Source: Corynebacterium sputi DSM 45148
GTDB taxonomy: Bacteria; Actinomycetota; Actinomycetes; Mycobacteriales; Mycobacteriaceae
Assembly: GCF_000427865.1 (NCBI RefSeq)
Contig: NZ_ATYV01000020.1
Span: 1-64,000, forward strand
Length of the DNA stretch: 64,000 nucleotides
Reading direction: 5' to 3'
Numbering within the stretch: position 1 is the first letter of the stretch; the number at the start of each line of letters is the position of its first letter. Below, piece by piece: positions 32,604 to 39,947 of the stretch. The notes below the pieces were generated by a model, which was not told where the DNA came from, did no database searches, and worked only from the letters and a program-made list of their open reading frames with translations. A program made the translations under genes and the position numbers.

Positions 32604-32911
32604 CACTTTTGCCCTTCACTCCCTGATGCCCCGGTTACAGCCTTAACGTGATTCAGGTGGCCCAAGTCCGTCCAGGCTGTCACCAGCGCACGCCGGCGGC
32701 GTGGGCATGCCGTGTCGCCCCCGCTGAGCGGGGCACACAAGAAGGAAGCCATCTGGAACGTCAGCAGTCCGCCCCTATTTGGACCAGTGCATCCGAGAGC
32801 ACTCGCGGGGTGGCTCGTCCAGGTAGCGTCGTGGACCTTTCTCGTTACGGCATCCAGGCCGAGAACCAGTAACTCGTCCTGACCTCTGCCATTTGCAATA
32901 CCAAAACGGAG
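32604..32911. other. 308-bp region without supported gene
   Basis: It contains a hairpin CCCCGCT/AGCGGGG near 32718-32733. A 74-codon frame at 32648 lacks a ribosome-binding site and plausible composition. This is probably the junction between the hypothetical gene and the erm(X) segment. Confidence 0.35.
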
Positions 32912-33679
32912 TTACCCCCCACTCTCGAAGAGGCTGACCATCTGTGCCACGGACAGGTCGGAAGGAAGCATGGCGGGGCGAACTCCAGATCTCTCAGCCC
33001 ACGCCCGCGCCGACTGACGTGAGGGGAGGATTCTCGCTCGTGTCACGATTTCCACGACACCGCGACCTCGCCCCGTATAGACGGCGTGTACGAGGGCGTG
33101 GAACGACTTGCGCTTTCCAGTTGGCACCAAAGGTGTTGACCGGCGCCGGATGTGCAGAATGCCGCCATCCACACTGGGGCGGGGTTCGAACGCCGCCCGG
33201 GGGACTCGTTCGCCAAGCTCAAAGGTGAACCACGGTGCCCACTGGGCCGTCATCATGGTCGAAGCTCCGACGCCGGCACGTCGGCGGGCAACCTCCCATT
33301 GCATGAGGAGAACGGCATCGGTCCAAGCAGGAGCGCGCATGAGGCGCCGCAGTATGGCGGTTGTGATGTGAAAGGGGATGTTGCCCACGATCACATGGGG
33401 GTGCGTAGGCAGGCGGTATCGCAGGAAGTCGTCATTGATGACGGTGACAGTGGGGTCAAGCACGCGACGCAGCGACTTTGCCAGCTTGGGATCGATCTCC
33501 ACGACAGTGAGGGGCCGTCCTGTGCGGAGTAGTGGACGAGTTAGCGCGCCGCTGCCGGGCCCTATCTCAACTATGGGGCCGGTGGTAGCCTCCACACGCC
33601 TCAATACAGAGGCGATGACCTGGGAATCGGTAAGGAAATTCTGGCCGTGTTCATGACGGCCGTGGGAATATGCAGACAA
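32912..33679 (-). CDS. erm(X): 23S rRNA adenine N6-dimethyltransferase Erm(X)
   Basis: 255 residues. It dimethylates a single adenine in 23S rRNA and gives macrolide-lincosamide-streptogramin B resistance. Visible: GRHEHGQNFLTD at the N-terminus, SAM motif IVEIGPGSGALTRPLL, VVEIDPKL, the catalytic loop HVIVGNIPFHITTAIL (NIPF), and the C-terminal helical domain. TTG at 33679 is chosen because SAYSHGRHEHGQ is the known start of the family. The protein is shorter than the length I remember for Erm(X) (about 284), perhaps by an altered C-terminus (ends FESGG). A leader peptide lies 99 bp upstream. Confidence 0.9.
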   Translation of the reverse strand: MSAYSHGRHEHGQNFLTDSQVIASVLRRVEATTGPIVEIGPGSGALTRPLLRTGRPLTVVEIDPKLAKSLRRVLDPTVTVINDDFLRYRLPTHPHVIVGNIPFHITTAILRRLMRAPAWTDAVLLMQWEVARRRAGVGASTMMTAQWAPWFTFELGERVPRAAFEPRPSVDGGILHIRRRSTPLVPTGKRKSFHALVHAVYTGRGRGVVEIVTRARILPSRQSARAWAERSGVRPAMLPSDLSVAQMVSLFESGG

Positions 33680-33825
33680 GGGATCCTCCGAGAATGAGTG
33701 TTCTGGAGCCGGGCATGGGAAAAAGACCGCCCGGCTCATTGCCGGAGCGGCGACCGTTACGGGAAGGTCAACCGCTTTTAGCGGTTGCGGCGCAACCGCA
33801 GCGAAGCGGTTCCCAAAATCAACAT
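33680..33825 (-). promoter_or_regulatory. erm(X) attenuator with leader peptide
   Basis: Upstream of erm(X) a 15-codon peptide MLILGTASLRLRRNR (ATG 33825, stop at 33778) contains RLR, the macrolide-dependent ribosome-stalling type of motif. The overlapping DNA holds repeated complementary blocks (AACCGC and GCGGTT, including GCGGTTGCG/GCAACCGC), able to form alternative hairpins. Drug-stalled ribosomes would release the erm(X) start, as in other inducible erm genes. Confidence 0.7.
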
Positions 33826-34037
33826 GCCGTTGACGATACCAACTACCGACTCCCATGGGCAATTGCCTGCCAACGGTCGATTTCACCTTGGCATGCTGTC
33901 GTTTCCAGTCCCGGGATGGCACTACCCTCCCGCCTAGAAGTAGTCCCGACCTCACGCGACCCCCGGTTGTGCTTGCGCCCGTAGTGGTTCGCCCCGGGTT
34001 TAATGGAGGGTAGGAAACTGGAAAAGGAATCCCTTAC

Positions 34038-34349
34038 ATGCCCGTCAAGTACACCCCAGAGCTCAAGCAGCGCGCCATAGAACTCGTGCTCCACGCCCAA
34101 GCCGACCCTGACACGGCCCGGGGTGCGGTCACCCGCATCGCCGGCGAGCTCGGCGTGAGCAAGGAAACACTGCGCGTCTGGGTTCGCACCCACAAACAAT
34201 CCGGTGTTGGCACCCCGGCCGAGTCGGTCGACCTGGAAGCAGAAAACCGCCAGCTGCGGGCTGAGCTCGCCGAAGCCAAACGCGCCAACGATATCCTGAA
34301 GAAGGCCTCAGCTTTTTTCGCGGCGGAGCTCGACCGCCCACACAAGTGA
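34038..34349 (+). CDS. IS3-family OrfA
   Basis: 103 residues: HTH (AVTRIAGELGVSKETLRVWV) followed by a leucine-zipper-like helix (LEAENRQLRAELAEAKRAND) and the ILKKASAFFAAELDRP end typical of OrfA. It binds the inverted repeats. A run of Ts near 34313-34318, shortly before the stop, could support the programmed -1 frameshift that makes the OrfAB transposase. Confidence 0.9.
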   Translation: MPVKYTPELKQRAIELVLHAQADPDTARGAVTRIAGELGVSKETLRVWVRTHKQSGVGTPAESVDLEAENRQLRAELAEAKRANDILKKASAFFAAELDRPHK

Positions 34350-35254
34350 TCGTGCGATTCATCGACGACAACCGTGCCCAGTTCGAGGTCGAGCCCATCA
34401 TCCGTGTCCTGGCTACCACCAGCGCGAAGATAGTCCTGAGCACGTATTACGCCCACAAATCCCGGCCTGAATCAGCCCGGTCTATCCGGGACAAGCAGAT
34501 CACCCGGGCGCTACGCCGCATCTTCGAGGACAACTACTCATGTTACGGTGCCCGGAAACTGTGGGCGGAGATCAACCGCGAAGGCACCTTCGGCCACGTT
34601 GCCCGCTGCACCGTCGAACGCCTCATGGCCGCCGACGGCCTGGCGGGTATCCGCCGAAGGAAGAAAAAGCCCTCGACCCGCAGCGCGGACGCCGATCAGT
34701 GTCCGGTGGACCTGGTCGACCGGGACTTCGCTGTGACCGCGCCGAATATGTTGTGGGTCGCCGACATTACTTATATTCCCACTCGGGTCGGCTGGGTGTA
34801 TGCGGCGTTTGTATTGGACGCCTACTCGCGTGAGATCGTCGGTTGGCAGGTGACGAATCATCTGCGTGCCTCGCTGGCGCGGGATGCGTTGGATATGGCT
34901 TTGTCGGCACGGCTTCGTGATGGTGAGGACGTTCCCGGGTTGATCCATCACAGCGACCGTGGAGTGCAGTACCGCTCCATTACCTACGGCGAGTCATTGG
35001 CGGAGTCGAAGGTCGTGGCCTCGGTCGGATCCCGCGGCGACTCCTATGACAACGCGATGGCCGAGGCGTTGAATTCGGTGTTCAAGGCCGAGCTGATCGA
35101 CCGCAGGACGTGGCCGGCGCTGACAGATGTGATCGTGGCGACCTCGAAGTGGATCGGGTGGTACAACAATCGCCGACTGCACTCCGCATTGGCTCATCGC
35201 CCGCCGAAGGAAGTTCAACAGGAATGGCAGAAGTGTCAGGCCTACGCGGCCTGA
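34346..35254 (+). CDS. IS3-family OrfB (integrase domain)
   Basis: About 302 residues in the -1 frame relative to OrfA, overlapping it by 4 bp. The HTH_21-like segment (CYGARKLWAEINREG) precedes the rve integrase core with catalytic Asp in WVADITYIPT, Asp in HHSDRGVQY and Glu in DNAMAEALNSVFKAEL. It is expressed mainly as the OrfAB fusion. All catalytic residues are present, so the element may be active. Confidence 0.92.
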   Translation: MIVRFIDDNRAQFEVEPIIRVLATTSAKIVLSTYYAHKSRPESARSIRDKQITRALRRIFEDNYSCYGARKLWAEINREGTFGHVARCTVERLMAADGLAGIRRRKKKPSTRSADADQCPVDLVDRDFAVTAPNMLWVADITYIPTRVGWVYAAFVLDAYSREIVGWQVTNHLRASLARDALDMALSARLRDGEDVPGLIHHSDRGVQYRSITYGESLAESKVVASVGSRGDSYDNAMAEALNSVFKAELIDRRTWPALTDVIVATSKWIGWYNNRRLHSALAHRPPKEVQQEWQKCQAYAA

Positions 35255-35295
35255 TCGACAAGTAAATCACCCTCTACAAAACCCGGGGCTTGACA

Positions 35296-35614
35296 CGCCC
35301 TAGATGTACCCGGTCAGGTGGAGAGCTGTGCCGCGACGGTCCTGGTGGCGAATTTTACGCCGGACCGTGCCAAAATCCATGCCATGTCGAAAGTACAGAA
35401 TCTGCACCTTCGAGGCTCACAGACGCAAAAGGCCCGGGGTGATCCTGCGCAATGATCAGACTAAATGTTCTAATAGAGCACGCCCCAGATGATCGAATAG
35501 CTGTTTGATTAAATGGGCATGCTCAGCGGGATGGGCGCGCAAGGCAGAGAAACGAACGGCCCCCGCACCGAAATGCGGGAGCCGTTTGCCGAGTGGCTAT
35601 CACGTCACCGGAAC
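35296..35614. other. Intergenic region with CTAG-TGTA junction and terminator
   Basis: No gene is supported. CCTAGATGTACCCGGTCAGG at 35299-35318 resembles the CTAG-flanked end of the IS481-type copy at 36290 and may be an old element end. The hairpin AACGGCCCCCGCA (35555-35567) / TGCGGGAGCCGTT (35574-35586) probably terminates the minus-strand gene to the right. Confidence 0.45.
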
Positions 35615-36247
35615 TTAAGCGTTCCAGGGGGTGATGGAACCGCCGCCCCCGCCAGGTGCGCGCAGCCCCATGAAGGACAGCAGGTCATCGGCGAGCGGGT
35701 CAGGGTTCTCGAGTACGGCGTGTCCGGTCGTGATGTGGCCGCGCCAGCGGGCGATCAGCTGGCCCTCGAAGTAGCCCTTCTCGTCGCCGGGGTTGAAGTT
35801 CCATTTGTCGATTCGAAGCACGCCGACGATGAAACCGCCGAGAACCACGAACAGGTAGCCCGAGTCCACTGCCAGTTGGCTGCACGCCGGAGGCCAGTAC
35901 TTGAGGGTGGCGTCCTCGAACTCGTCAACCGTCATGTCCTCCTTGACGCCTACATACTTGCGGCCCGACTGATCGCTGGCCAGCTCGGCCACACGGGGCC
36001 GCAGAACCGGAGCGATGTAGGGGACCGTGCCGCCGCCGTCGGTCGGATGCTCGATCTCGATGCACGAGACTGAGTCCAACTCCAGGAGGTCGGCGTGCCG
36101 GAGGGTGTCGATGTCCGGCGGATTGAATCCGGCGTCAATGGACTTGCGGAATGTCGCCTCACCCATCGCGAGAGATTTCGCGACGGTGGGAACCTTGACC
36201 ACCGGAGGATTGGCGGGGGTCGCCGGGATGTAGCTGAATGCACTCAT
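35615..36247 (-). CDS. Hypothetical protein, about 210 residues
   Basis: It starts at ATG 36247 (AAGGAAAATG upstream; the other ATG at 36253 is too close to it). Mixed alpha/beta, cytoplasmic, with DIDTLRHADLLELDSVSCIE and GYLFVVLGGFIVGVLRIDKW; the C-terminus is Gly-rich (APGGGGGSITPWNA). No family is recognised. It lies next to an IS481-like copy, whose insertion 40 bp upstream may have removed its promoter. Confidence 0.55.
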   Translation of the reverse strand: MSAFSYIPATPANPPVVKVPTVAKSLAMGEATFRKSIDAGFNPPDIDTLRHADLLELDSVSCIEIEHPTDGGGTVPYIAPVLRPRVAELASDQSGRKYVGVKEDMTVDEFEDATLKYWPPACSQLAVDSGYLFVVLGGFIVGVLRIDKWNFNPGDEKGYFEGQLIARWRGHITTGHAVLENPDPLADDLLSFMGLRAPGGGGGSITPWNA

Positions 36248-36289
36248 GGTCATTTTCCTTAATCGCGCGGTAATAAGCGGTCAAGTGCT

Positions 36290-37291
36290 CTAGATGTAGG
36301 AGGTCAAGACGTTGGTGACGCCTTGGCGTAGCCGCGATGCTGGAGGTTCACCGTCGGCGGTGCTGTGCGGCCGGTGGTAGTTGTAGTGGACGTTCCACAC
36401 GCCGAGCGCTTCACGGCGCTGATCCTCTGACGTCCATGTGCGGGCGTAGAGAAATTCTTCAGACAGGATCCGGTTGTAGCGCTCTACCTTTCCGTTGTGT
36501 CGAGGCGTGTACGGCGTGATCCGCTGGTGGCGCGCGCCGAGTAGCGCTCGAGCGAACGCGTCGGCGCGGTAGCAAGCTCCGTTGTCGGTGACAATCCGTT
36601 CGACGTGGGTGATGCCGTGGGCGGCGAACCACGCTCGGGCGCGGTGCATGAACGCGATCGCGGTGACAGCCTTTTCATCTGTCAGGGCTTCGGTGTAAGC
36701 GAGCCGTGAATAGCCGTCGATCGCGGAGTGTAGGTAGACGTAGCCGCCCCGCTTGGTCTTCCTCTTGGAGCGCTCGGCTGCCTTGGCCTGGTCGGTTCCT
36801 CGGCCGTGGACTCGCCAGCCGCCGCCGTTAGGGATTCGGCCGACCTTCTTCACGTCGATGTGGACCATGTGGCCGGGCCGGCGGGCGATGATCTTGCGTG
36901 GTTCGCGGTTTGTATCTCCGTTCGGGTCGATGAACTTCCGGCGGTTCAGCCCGAGGGCATGAAGGTGACGAGAGACCGTACGACGGCTGATCTTGATGTC
37001 CTCGTCTTGGAGTTCGAAGGCGATCCGGGAGGCGGACCACTTCTGTGTGCGACGTAGGTCCTCGATCCGTGCCACGGTGTCCGCAGAAGTCGCTGTCGGC
37101 TGGCGGCGAGGGGTCGAGGAGCGATCCAGGAGGCCAAGCTCCCCATCCTGGCGGTAGCGGTTGACCCACTTCGATGCACACGCCCGAGAGATGCCCATCT
37201 CAGCTGCCACGTGCGCGATCGGACGGGTGCGGCAGCGTTCTACGAGCCGTCGACGACCTTCGAGGGACAGCGGCGCATTGCGATGAACCAT
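36290..37291 (-). CDS. IS481-family transposase (second, unrelated copy)
   Basis: 333 residues: HTH (PIAHVAAEMGISRACASKWV), then DDE residues in HIDVKKVG, VTDNGACY and NGKVERYNRI. As with the Tn5564-like copy, the stop codon lies in a CTAG at the element end (36290-36292), with the terminus TGTAGGAGGTCAAGACG at 36295. The right end beyond the ATG is not recognisable: the qor-like gene stops only 6 bp away. The inverted repeat there seems truncated, so the element may be immobile although the transposase looks intact. Confidence 0.88.
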   Translation of the reverse strand: MVHRNAPLSLEGRRRLVERCRTRPIAHVAAEMGISRACASKWVNRYRQDGELGLLDRSSTPRRQPTATSADTVARIEDLRRTQKWSASRIAFELQDEDIKISRRTVSRHLHALGLNRRKFIDPNGDTNREPRKIIARRPGHMVHIDVKKVGRIPNGGGWRVHGRGTDQAKAAERSKRKTKRGGYVYLHSAIDGYSRLAYTEALTDEKAVTAIAFMHRARAWFAAHGITHVERIVTDNGACYRADAFARALLGARHQRITPYTPRHNGKVERYNRILSEEFLYARTWTSEDQRREALGVWNVHYNYHRPHSTADGEPPASRLRQGVTNVLTSYI

Positions 37292-37296
37292 CCGTG

Positions 37297-38112
37297 TCAG
37301 CGAGCGCCCGGACGCATCGCAGCCGCAGTGTCCGCCGCTACAGCCAGCGCATCGGTCAGCGGCCGGTCGAGTAGCTGTGCAAGGTCAGGGCTGGAGTTGC
37401 TGAGCTGCCCATGTCGGACGCTGGTGGCGATCGAGGCGAGCATCGGCGGCTGGAACGGCAGCAGGGCGTCGTCGGCAAGGAGACGGGCGCGGTACTCGCC
37501 AAGGCCGATCGATCGGTGAGCGATCCCGAGATGCTCGGCGACGCCCCCAGTGGAAATCGGTTCGCCGACCAGCTCGTAGGTCTTGCCAGCGTGATCGGTC
37601 GGTTGACTGGCGACGATGGCTGCTGCGGCAGCCAGGTCGACACGAGCAACAGCTGAGAGAACACCATCGCCGAACGCCGACTCCAGACCGTTGGGCGTCC
37701 ACGTCAACAGCGCGCCGAAGAGTTCGGCGTAGAGACCATTACGCAGGATCGTCCAGGCAAGGCCACTGTCCTTGACCAGGTCCTCAGTGACGCGGTGGGC
37801 AAGGGCGAACCCGAGGTGATCCCCGGTTCCGGTCAAGCTGGTGTAGATCACATGCAGCACGCCGTCACGGACAGCGGCATCAAGAACGGCCCGATGCCGG
37901 GCGATGACCTGGTCATCCTCGGCGTACCCGGCTGAGACCAGGACCAGCGTCGAGACACCAGTGAGGTCCAGGCTGGCGGGGTCGTCGAAGTCCAGGTGAC
38001 GCTGCCCATCGGCCGGAGTCCTGCTGCCGCCCAAGGCGGGCACGCTTCGGTCGGCCAACTCCTGAAGCGTGAGGGATGCGAGCTGTCCGTTCGCGCCGGT
38101 AACCATAATCAT
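37297..38112 (-). CDS. NmrA-type NAD(P)-binding oxidoreductase (QorB-like)
   Basis: 271 residues of an atypical short-chain dehydrogenase fold: GANGQLA at the N-terminus (GxxGxxG nucleotide-binding variant), then LVLVSAGY and WTILRNGLY. Relatives reduce quinones or act as redox sensors. ATG at 38112 has AGGAG about 10 bp upstream. It is divergent from an HxlR regulator, a standard pairing in which the regulator senses quinone/aldehyde stress and represses this gene. The 3' end abuts the IS481-like copy, and the last residues (AAAMRPGAR) may be altered by that junction. Confidence 0.8.
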   Translation of the reverse strand: MIMVTGANGQLASLTLQELADRSVPALGGSRTPADGQRHLDFDDPASLDLTGVSTLVLVSAGYAEDDQVIARHRAVLDAAVRDGVLHVIYTSLTGTGDHLGFALAHRVTEDLVKDSGLAWTILRNGLYAELFGALLTWTPNGLESAFGDGVLSAVARVDLAAAAAIVASQPTDHAGKTYELVGEPISTGGVAEHLGIAHRSIGLGEYRARLLADDALLPFQPPMLASIATSVRHGQLSNSSPDLAQLLDRPLTDALAVAADTAAAMRPGAR

Positions 38113-38135
38113 TGCGGTCGTTCTCCTAGGTGGTT

Positions 38136-38156
38136 CTCATCAGTAACTACGATGAG
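38136..38156. promoter_or_regulatory. Putative HxlR operator in the divergent promoter
   Basis: CTCATC (38136-38141) and GATGAG (38151-38156) form an inverted repeat with a 9-bp spacer between the two divergent starts; HxlR/QorR proteins bind such dyads. Confidence 0.5.
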
Positions 38157-38195
38157 TCTCGACCGATCAAGGACCGCCCACAAGGAGGCAGTTTG

Positions 38196-38618
38196 ATGTC
38201 AGTGACGCACACCGAGGTAACCGCTGGACCCGCAGAGCTCGACCCGTGCGGCCAACCCGACCACCCCGACTGCGGGATCCGCGATGTCCTCGATCGCGTG
38301 GGCGACAAGTGGTCGGTCCTCGTGATCGTCGAGCTTGCCAATGGAGCACGCCGCTTCCGGCAGCTTCAGCGCGCCGTCGATGGAATCTCCCAGCGGATGC
38401 TGACGCTCACGGTGCGCCGGCTGGAGCGCGATGGGCTGGTACTCCGGACCGTGTATCCGACCGTGCCTGCCCAAGTCGATTACCGACTTTCCGAAACCGG
38501 CGCGAGTCTGACCCATCTTGTCAAGGCGCTAGCGGACTGGTCACTTGAGCACCGAGACGACATCGCCCATGCGCGCCAGGCTTACGACGCGCAACATCCG
38601 GACAACGAGATCAGATGA
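38196..38618 (+). CDS. HxlR-family redox-sensing regulator
   Basis: 140 residues of the winged-helix HxlR fold: CGIRDVLDRVGDKWSVLVI, FRQLQRAVDGISQRMLTLTV, and LVLRTVYPTVPAQVDYRLSE. ATG at 38196 has AAGGAGG 7 bp upstream. The protein has Cys residues at CGQPDHPDCG just before the domain, where QorR/YodB-type proteins carry their redox-sensing Cys. It probably represses itself and the divergent oxidoreductase until thiol oxidation. Confidence 0.85.
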   Translation: MSVTHTEVTAGPAELDPCGQPDHPDCGIRDVLDRVGDKWSVLVIVELANGARRFRQLQRAVDGISQRMLTLTVRRLERDGLVLRTVYPTVPAQVDYRLSETGASLTHLVKALADWSLEHRDDIAHARQAYDAQHPDNEIR

Positions 38619-38663
38619 CCGTCCGCGTCATCAACCTCATGACCCGCAACATCTAGACGTTGT

Positions 38664-39173
38664 TCATACGTCGAACAGTGTGGGCTCATGCACCGGATTG
38701 TGCGGTGCGCGCGCTGCTGTGCGATACGCCTGCTCATCCCATCCATCTTTGACTGCTGCGCGCACATCGATAGAGCGTTGTGCTCTGGTGCGGTCAGAAG
38801 TGGCAAGACCCGGTCGAGTCCCGCGTGCGCGGCCACTCTGGCGGCCGTACGCCGCGTTGGCTGATTGAGATGAGGCAATGAGGTGCTCCGGGCCTACGCG
38901 CACACACAGTGGCTCATGACATCGATGATCGCCAACAATCTCTGAGTCAGAGATATCCACCCCCGAGAGCCAGAGAGCGAACCGGTGCGCCGAGATAGTG
39001 AACTGAGAGCCGTTGACCGTGAAGTTCACCCGCCCGTACCCATCCGGTGAGCTCACCGCTCCAGTGAAGATCCAACACCCATCAGCATCGGTGGACTTGA
39101 CGACCTTCGACCAGAATGCACTGCGAGCTCTCAACGGTGCCTTAGACGGAAGAGCCCTCACGAGAGTCCTCAT
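38664..39173 (-). CDS. HNH-like endonuclease, 169 residues
   Basis: The core FWSKVVKSTDADGCWIFTGA ... AHRFALW ... VGDHRCHEPLCVRVGPEHL fits the phage/plasmid HNH fold (His at DHRC, Asn-like position and final His in EHL). Start chosen at ATG 39173, so it overlaps the end of the upstream gene by 32 bp; earlier Mets are antisense-like repeats of MRT. It may be a nicking or homing-type nuclease; its role on the plasmid is unknown. Confidence 0.65.
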   Translation of the reverse strand: MRTLVRALPSKAPLRARSAFWSKVVKSTDADGCWIFTGAVSSPDGYGRVNFTVNGSQFTISAHRFALWLSGVDISDSEIVGDHRCHEPLCVRVGPEHLIASSQSANAAYGRQSGRARGTRPGLATSDRTRAQRSIDVRAAVKDGWDEQAYRTAARAPHNPVHEPTLFDV

Positions 39174-39519
39174 GCGAAGTTGCTTCAGCCTGCTGCGTGC
39201 GCTCCTCGTCCGCATCAGAGGGATCTGATGAGCCAGACGTGTCAGTGTCCTCATCGTTGTCCTTAATGAGGAAAGCGAGGTACCGGTTGACCTCAGCCAT
39301 CGTCATAGCGAAGTCCTGCTGGATCTTCTTCTTCGTGATGCCAGCTTCAATTATGTCGGACATTGCCCACGCGATGTTCTCCTCGCGTTCAGCGATTTCA
39401 TCCAGCGCGAGGAAGACCTTCTGCCTGCTCTGTTGAATCTGCTTCAGGCGACGTTCGTCCTCCTCCTGGAGGCGACGGGCTTTCTCTCTTGCTGCTTGCC
39501 GGCGATCTTTGATGCTCAT
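39142..39519 (-). CDS. Coiled-coil/HTH-like protein, 125 residues
   Basis: The first 45 residues are highly charged helix (RRQAAREKARRLQEEDERRL), followed by EIAEREENIAWAMSDIIEAG and KKKIQQDFAMTMAEVNRYLAF, which resembles a helix-turn-helix of small plasmid accessory DNA-binding proteins, and an acidic Ser-rich tail. ATG at 39519 fits the domain start; a longer frame from 39543 adds only a few residues. Located near the relaxase gene, it may be an oriT-binding accessory factor, but this is inference. Confidence 0.55.
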   Translation of the reverse strand: MSIKDRRQAAREKARRLQEEDERRLKQIQQSRQKVFLALDEIAEREENIAWAMSDIIEAGITKKKIQQDFAMTMAEVNRYLAFLIKDNDEDTDTSGSSDPSDADEERTQQAEATSHEDSREGSSV

Positions 39520-39543
39520 GGCAGTGATCCTACCCAAAAACAA

Positions 39544-39947
39544 AAAACCAACGGCCTAACACTCACAAACTTCTACGCAGGAGATCGGTCAGACTAATGA
39601 TCACCTTAGGGGATCGAAGATCGGGCCGCCACAAACGGGGAATGAAGAGCACACCAGTTTCAGGTTACGACGCACATGCACCAACGAGACAGTGCACATG
39701 ATGGCGACAGTCGGAATGACCGCGATGAAGCCCCAATGAGCGCTCTACGGAGCCGACACAACTTGCCCGGCTGGTCCTCTTCGAGAACAAAACCACGATC
39801 CCTTGGATCTAGAAAAACCTCAAAGATCTGACACCACACCGTTGGCAGATATATCTGCTACTTTTCGGTAGGCTCTGACCTGCGGTAACGCCAAGGGGCA
39901 CAGCGAACCGCTTCTCCAGTACGACTCAGCGCCCTAGACTGAAAATC
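39544..39947. promoter_or_regulatory. Relaxase upstream region, oriT candidate
   Basis: These 404 bp contain no credible gene. GCAGATATATCTGC (39845-39858) is a perfect 14-bp palindrome related to the dyad upstream of the methyltransferase-helicase gene, and probably an operator. The origin of transfer of MobF elements usually lies next to the relaxase gene, so it is expected here; the nick site itself was not identified. Confidence 0.45.

Larger units (their letters stand above)
33985..35295 (+). mobile_element. IS3-family insertion sequence (about 1.31 kb)
   Basis: The ends TGGTTCGCCCCGGG (33985) and its imperfect complement CCCGGGGCTTGACA (ending 35295) bound two overlapping frames. Inner ends also match (GAGGGT on both). 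No clear 3-4 bp target duplication flanks it, so it may have recombined since insertion. It lies directly upstream of the erm(X) leader. Confidence 0.8.

Noticed and set aside
32648-32872. 74-codon plus-strand frame upstream of erm(X)
   Set aside because: No ribosome-binding site, unlikely composition, and no conserved motif.
34038-35295. Target-site duplication around the IS3 element
   Set aside because: Flanking 3-5 bp on the two sides do not match, so no duplication is reported.
39304-39947. Exact oriT nick site
   Set aside because: Location next to the relaxase is likely, but no recognisable nick consensus could be supported from sequence alone.
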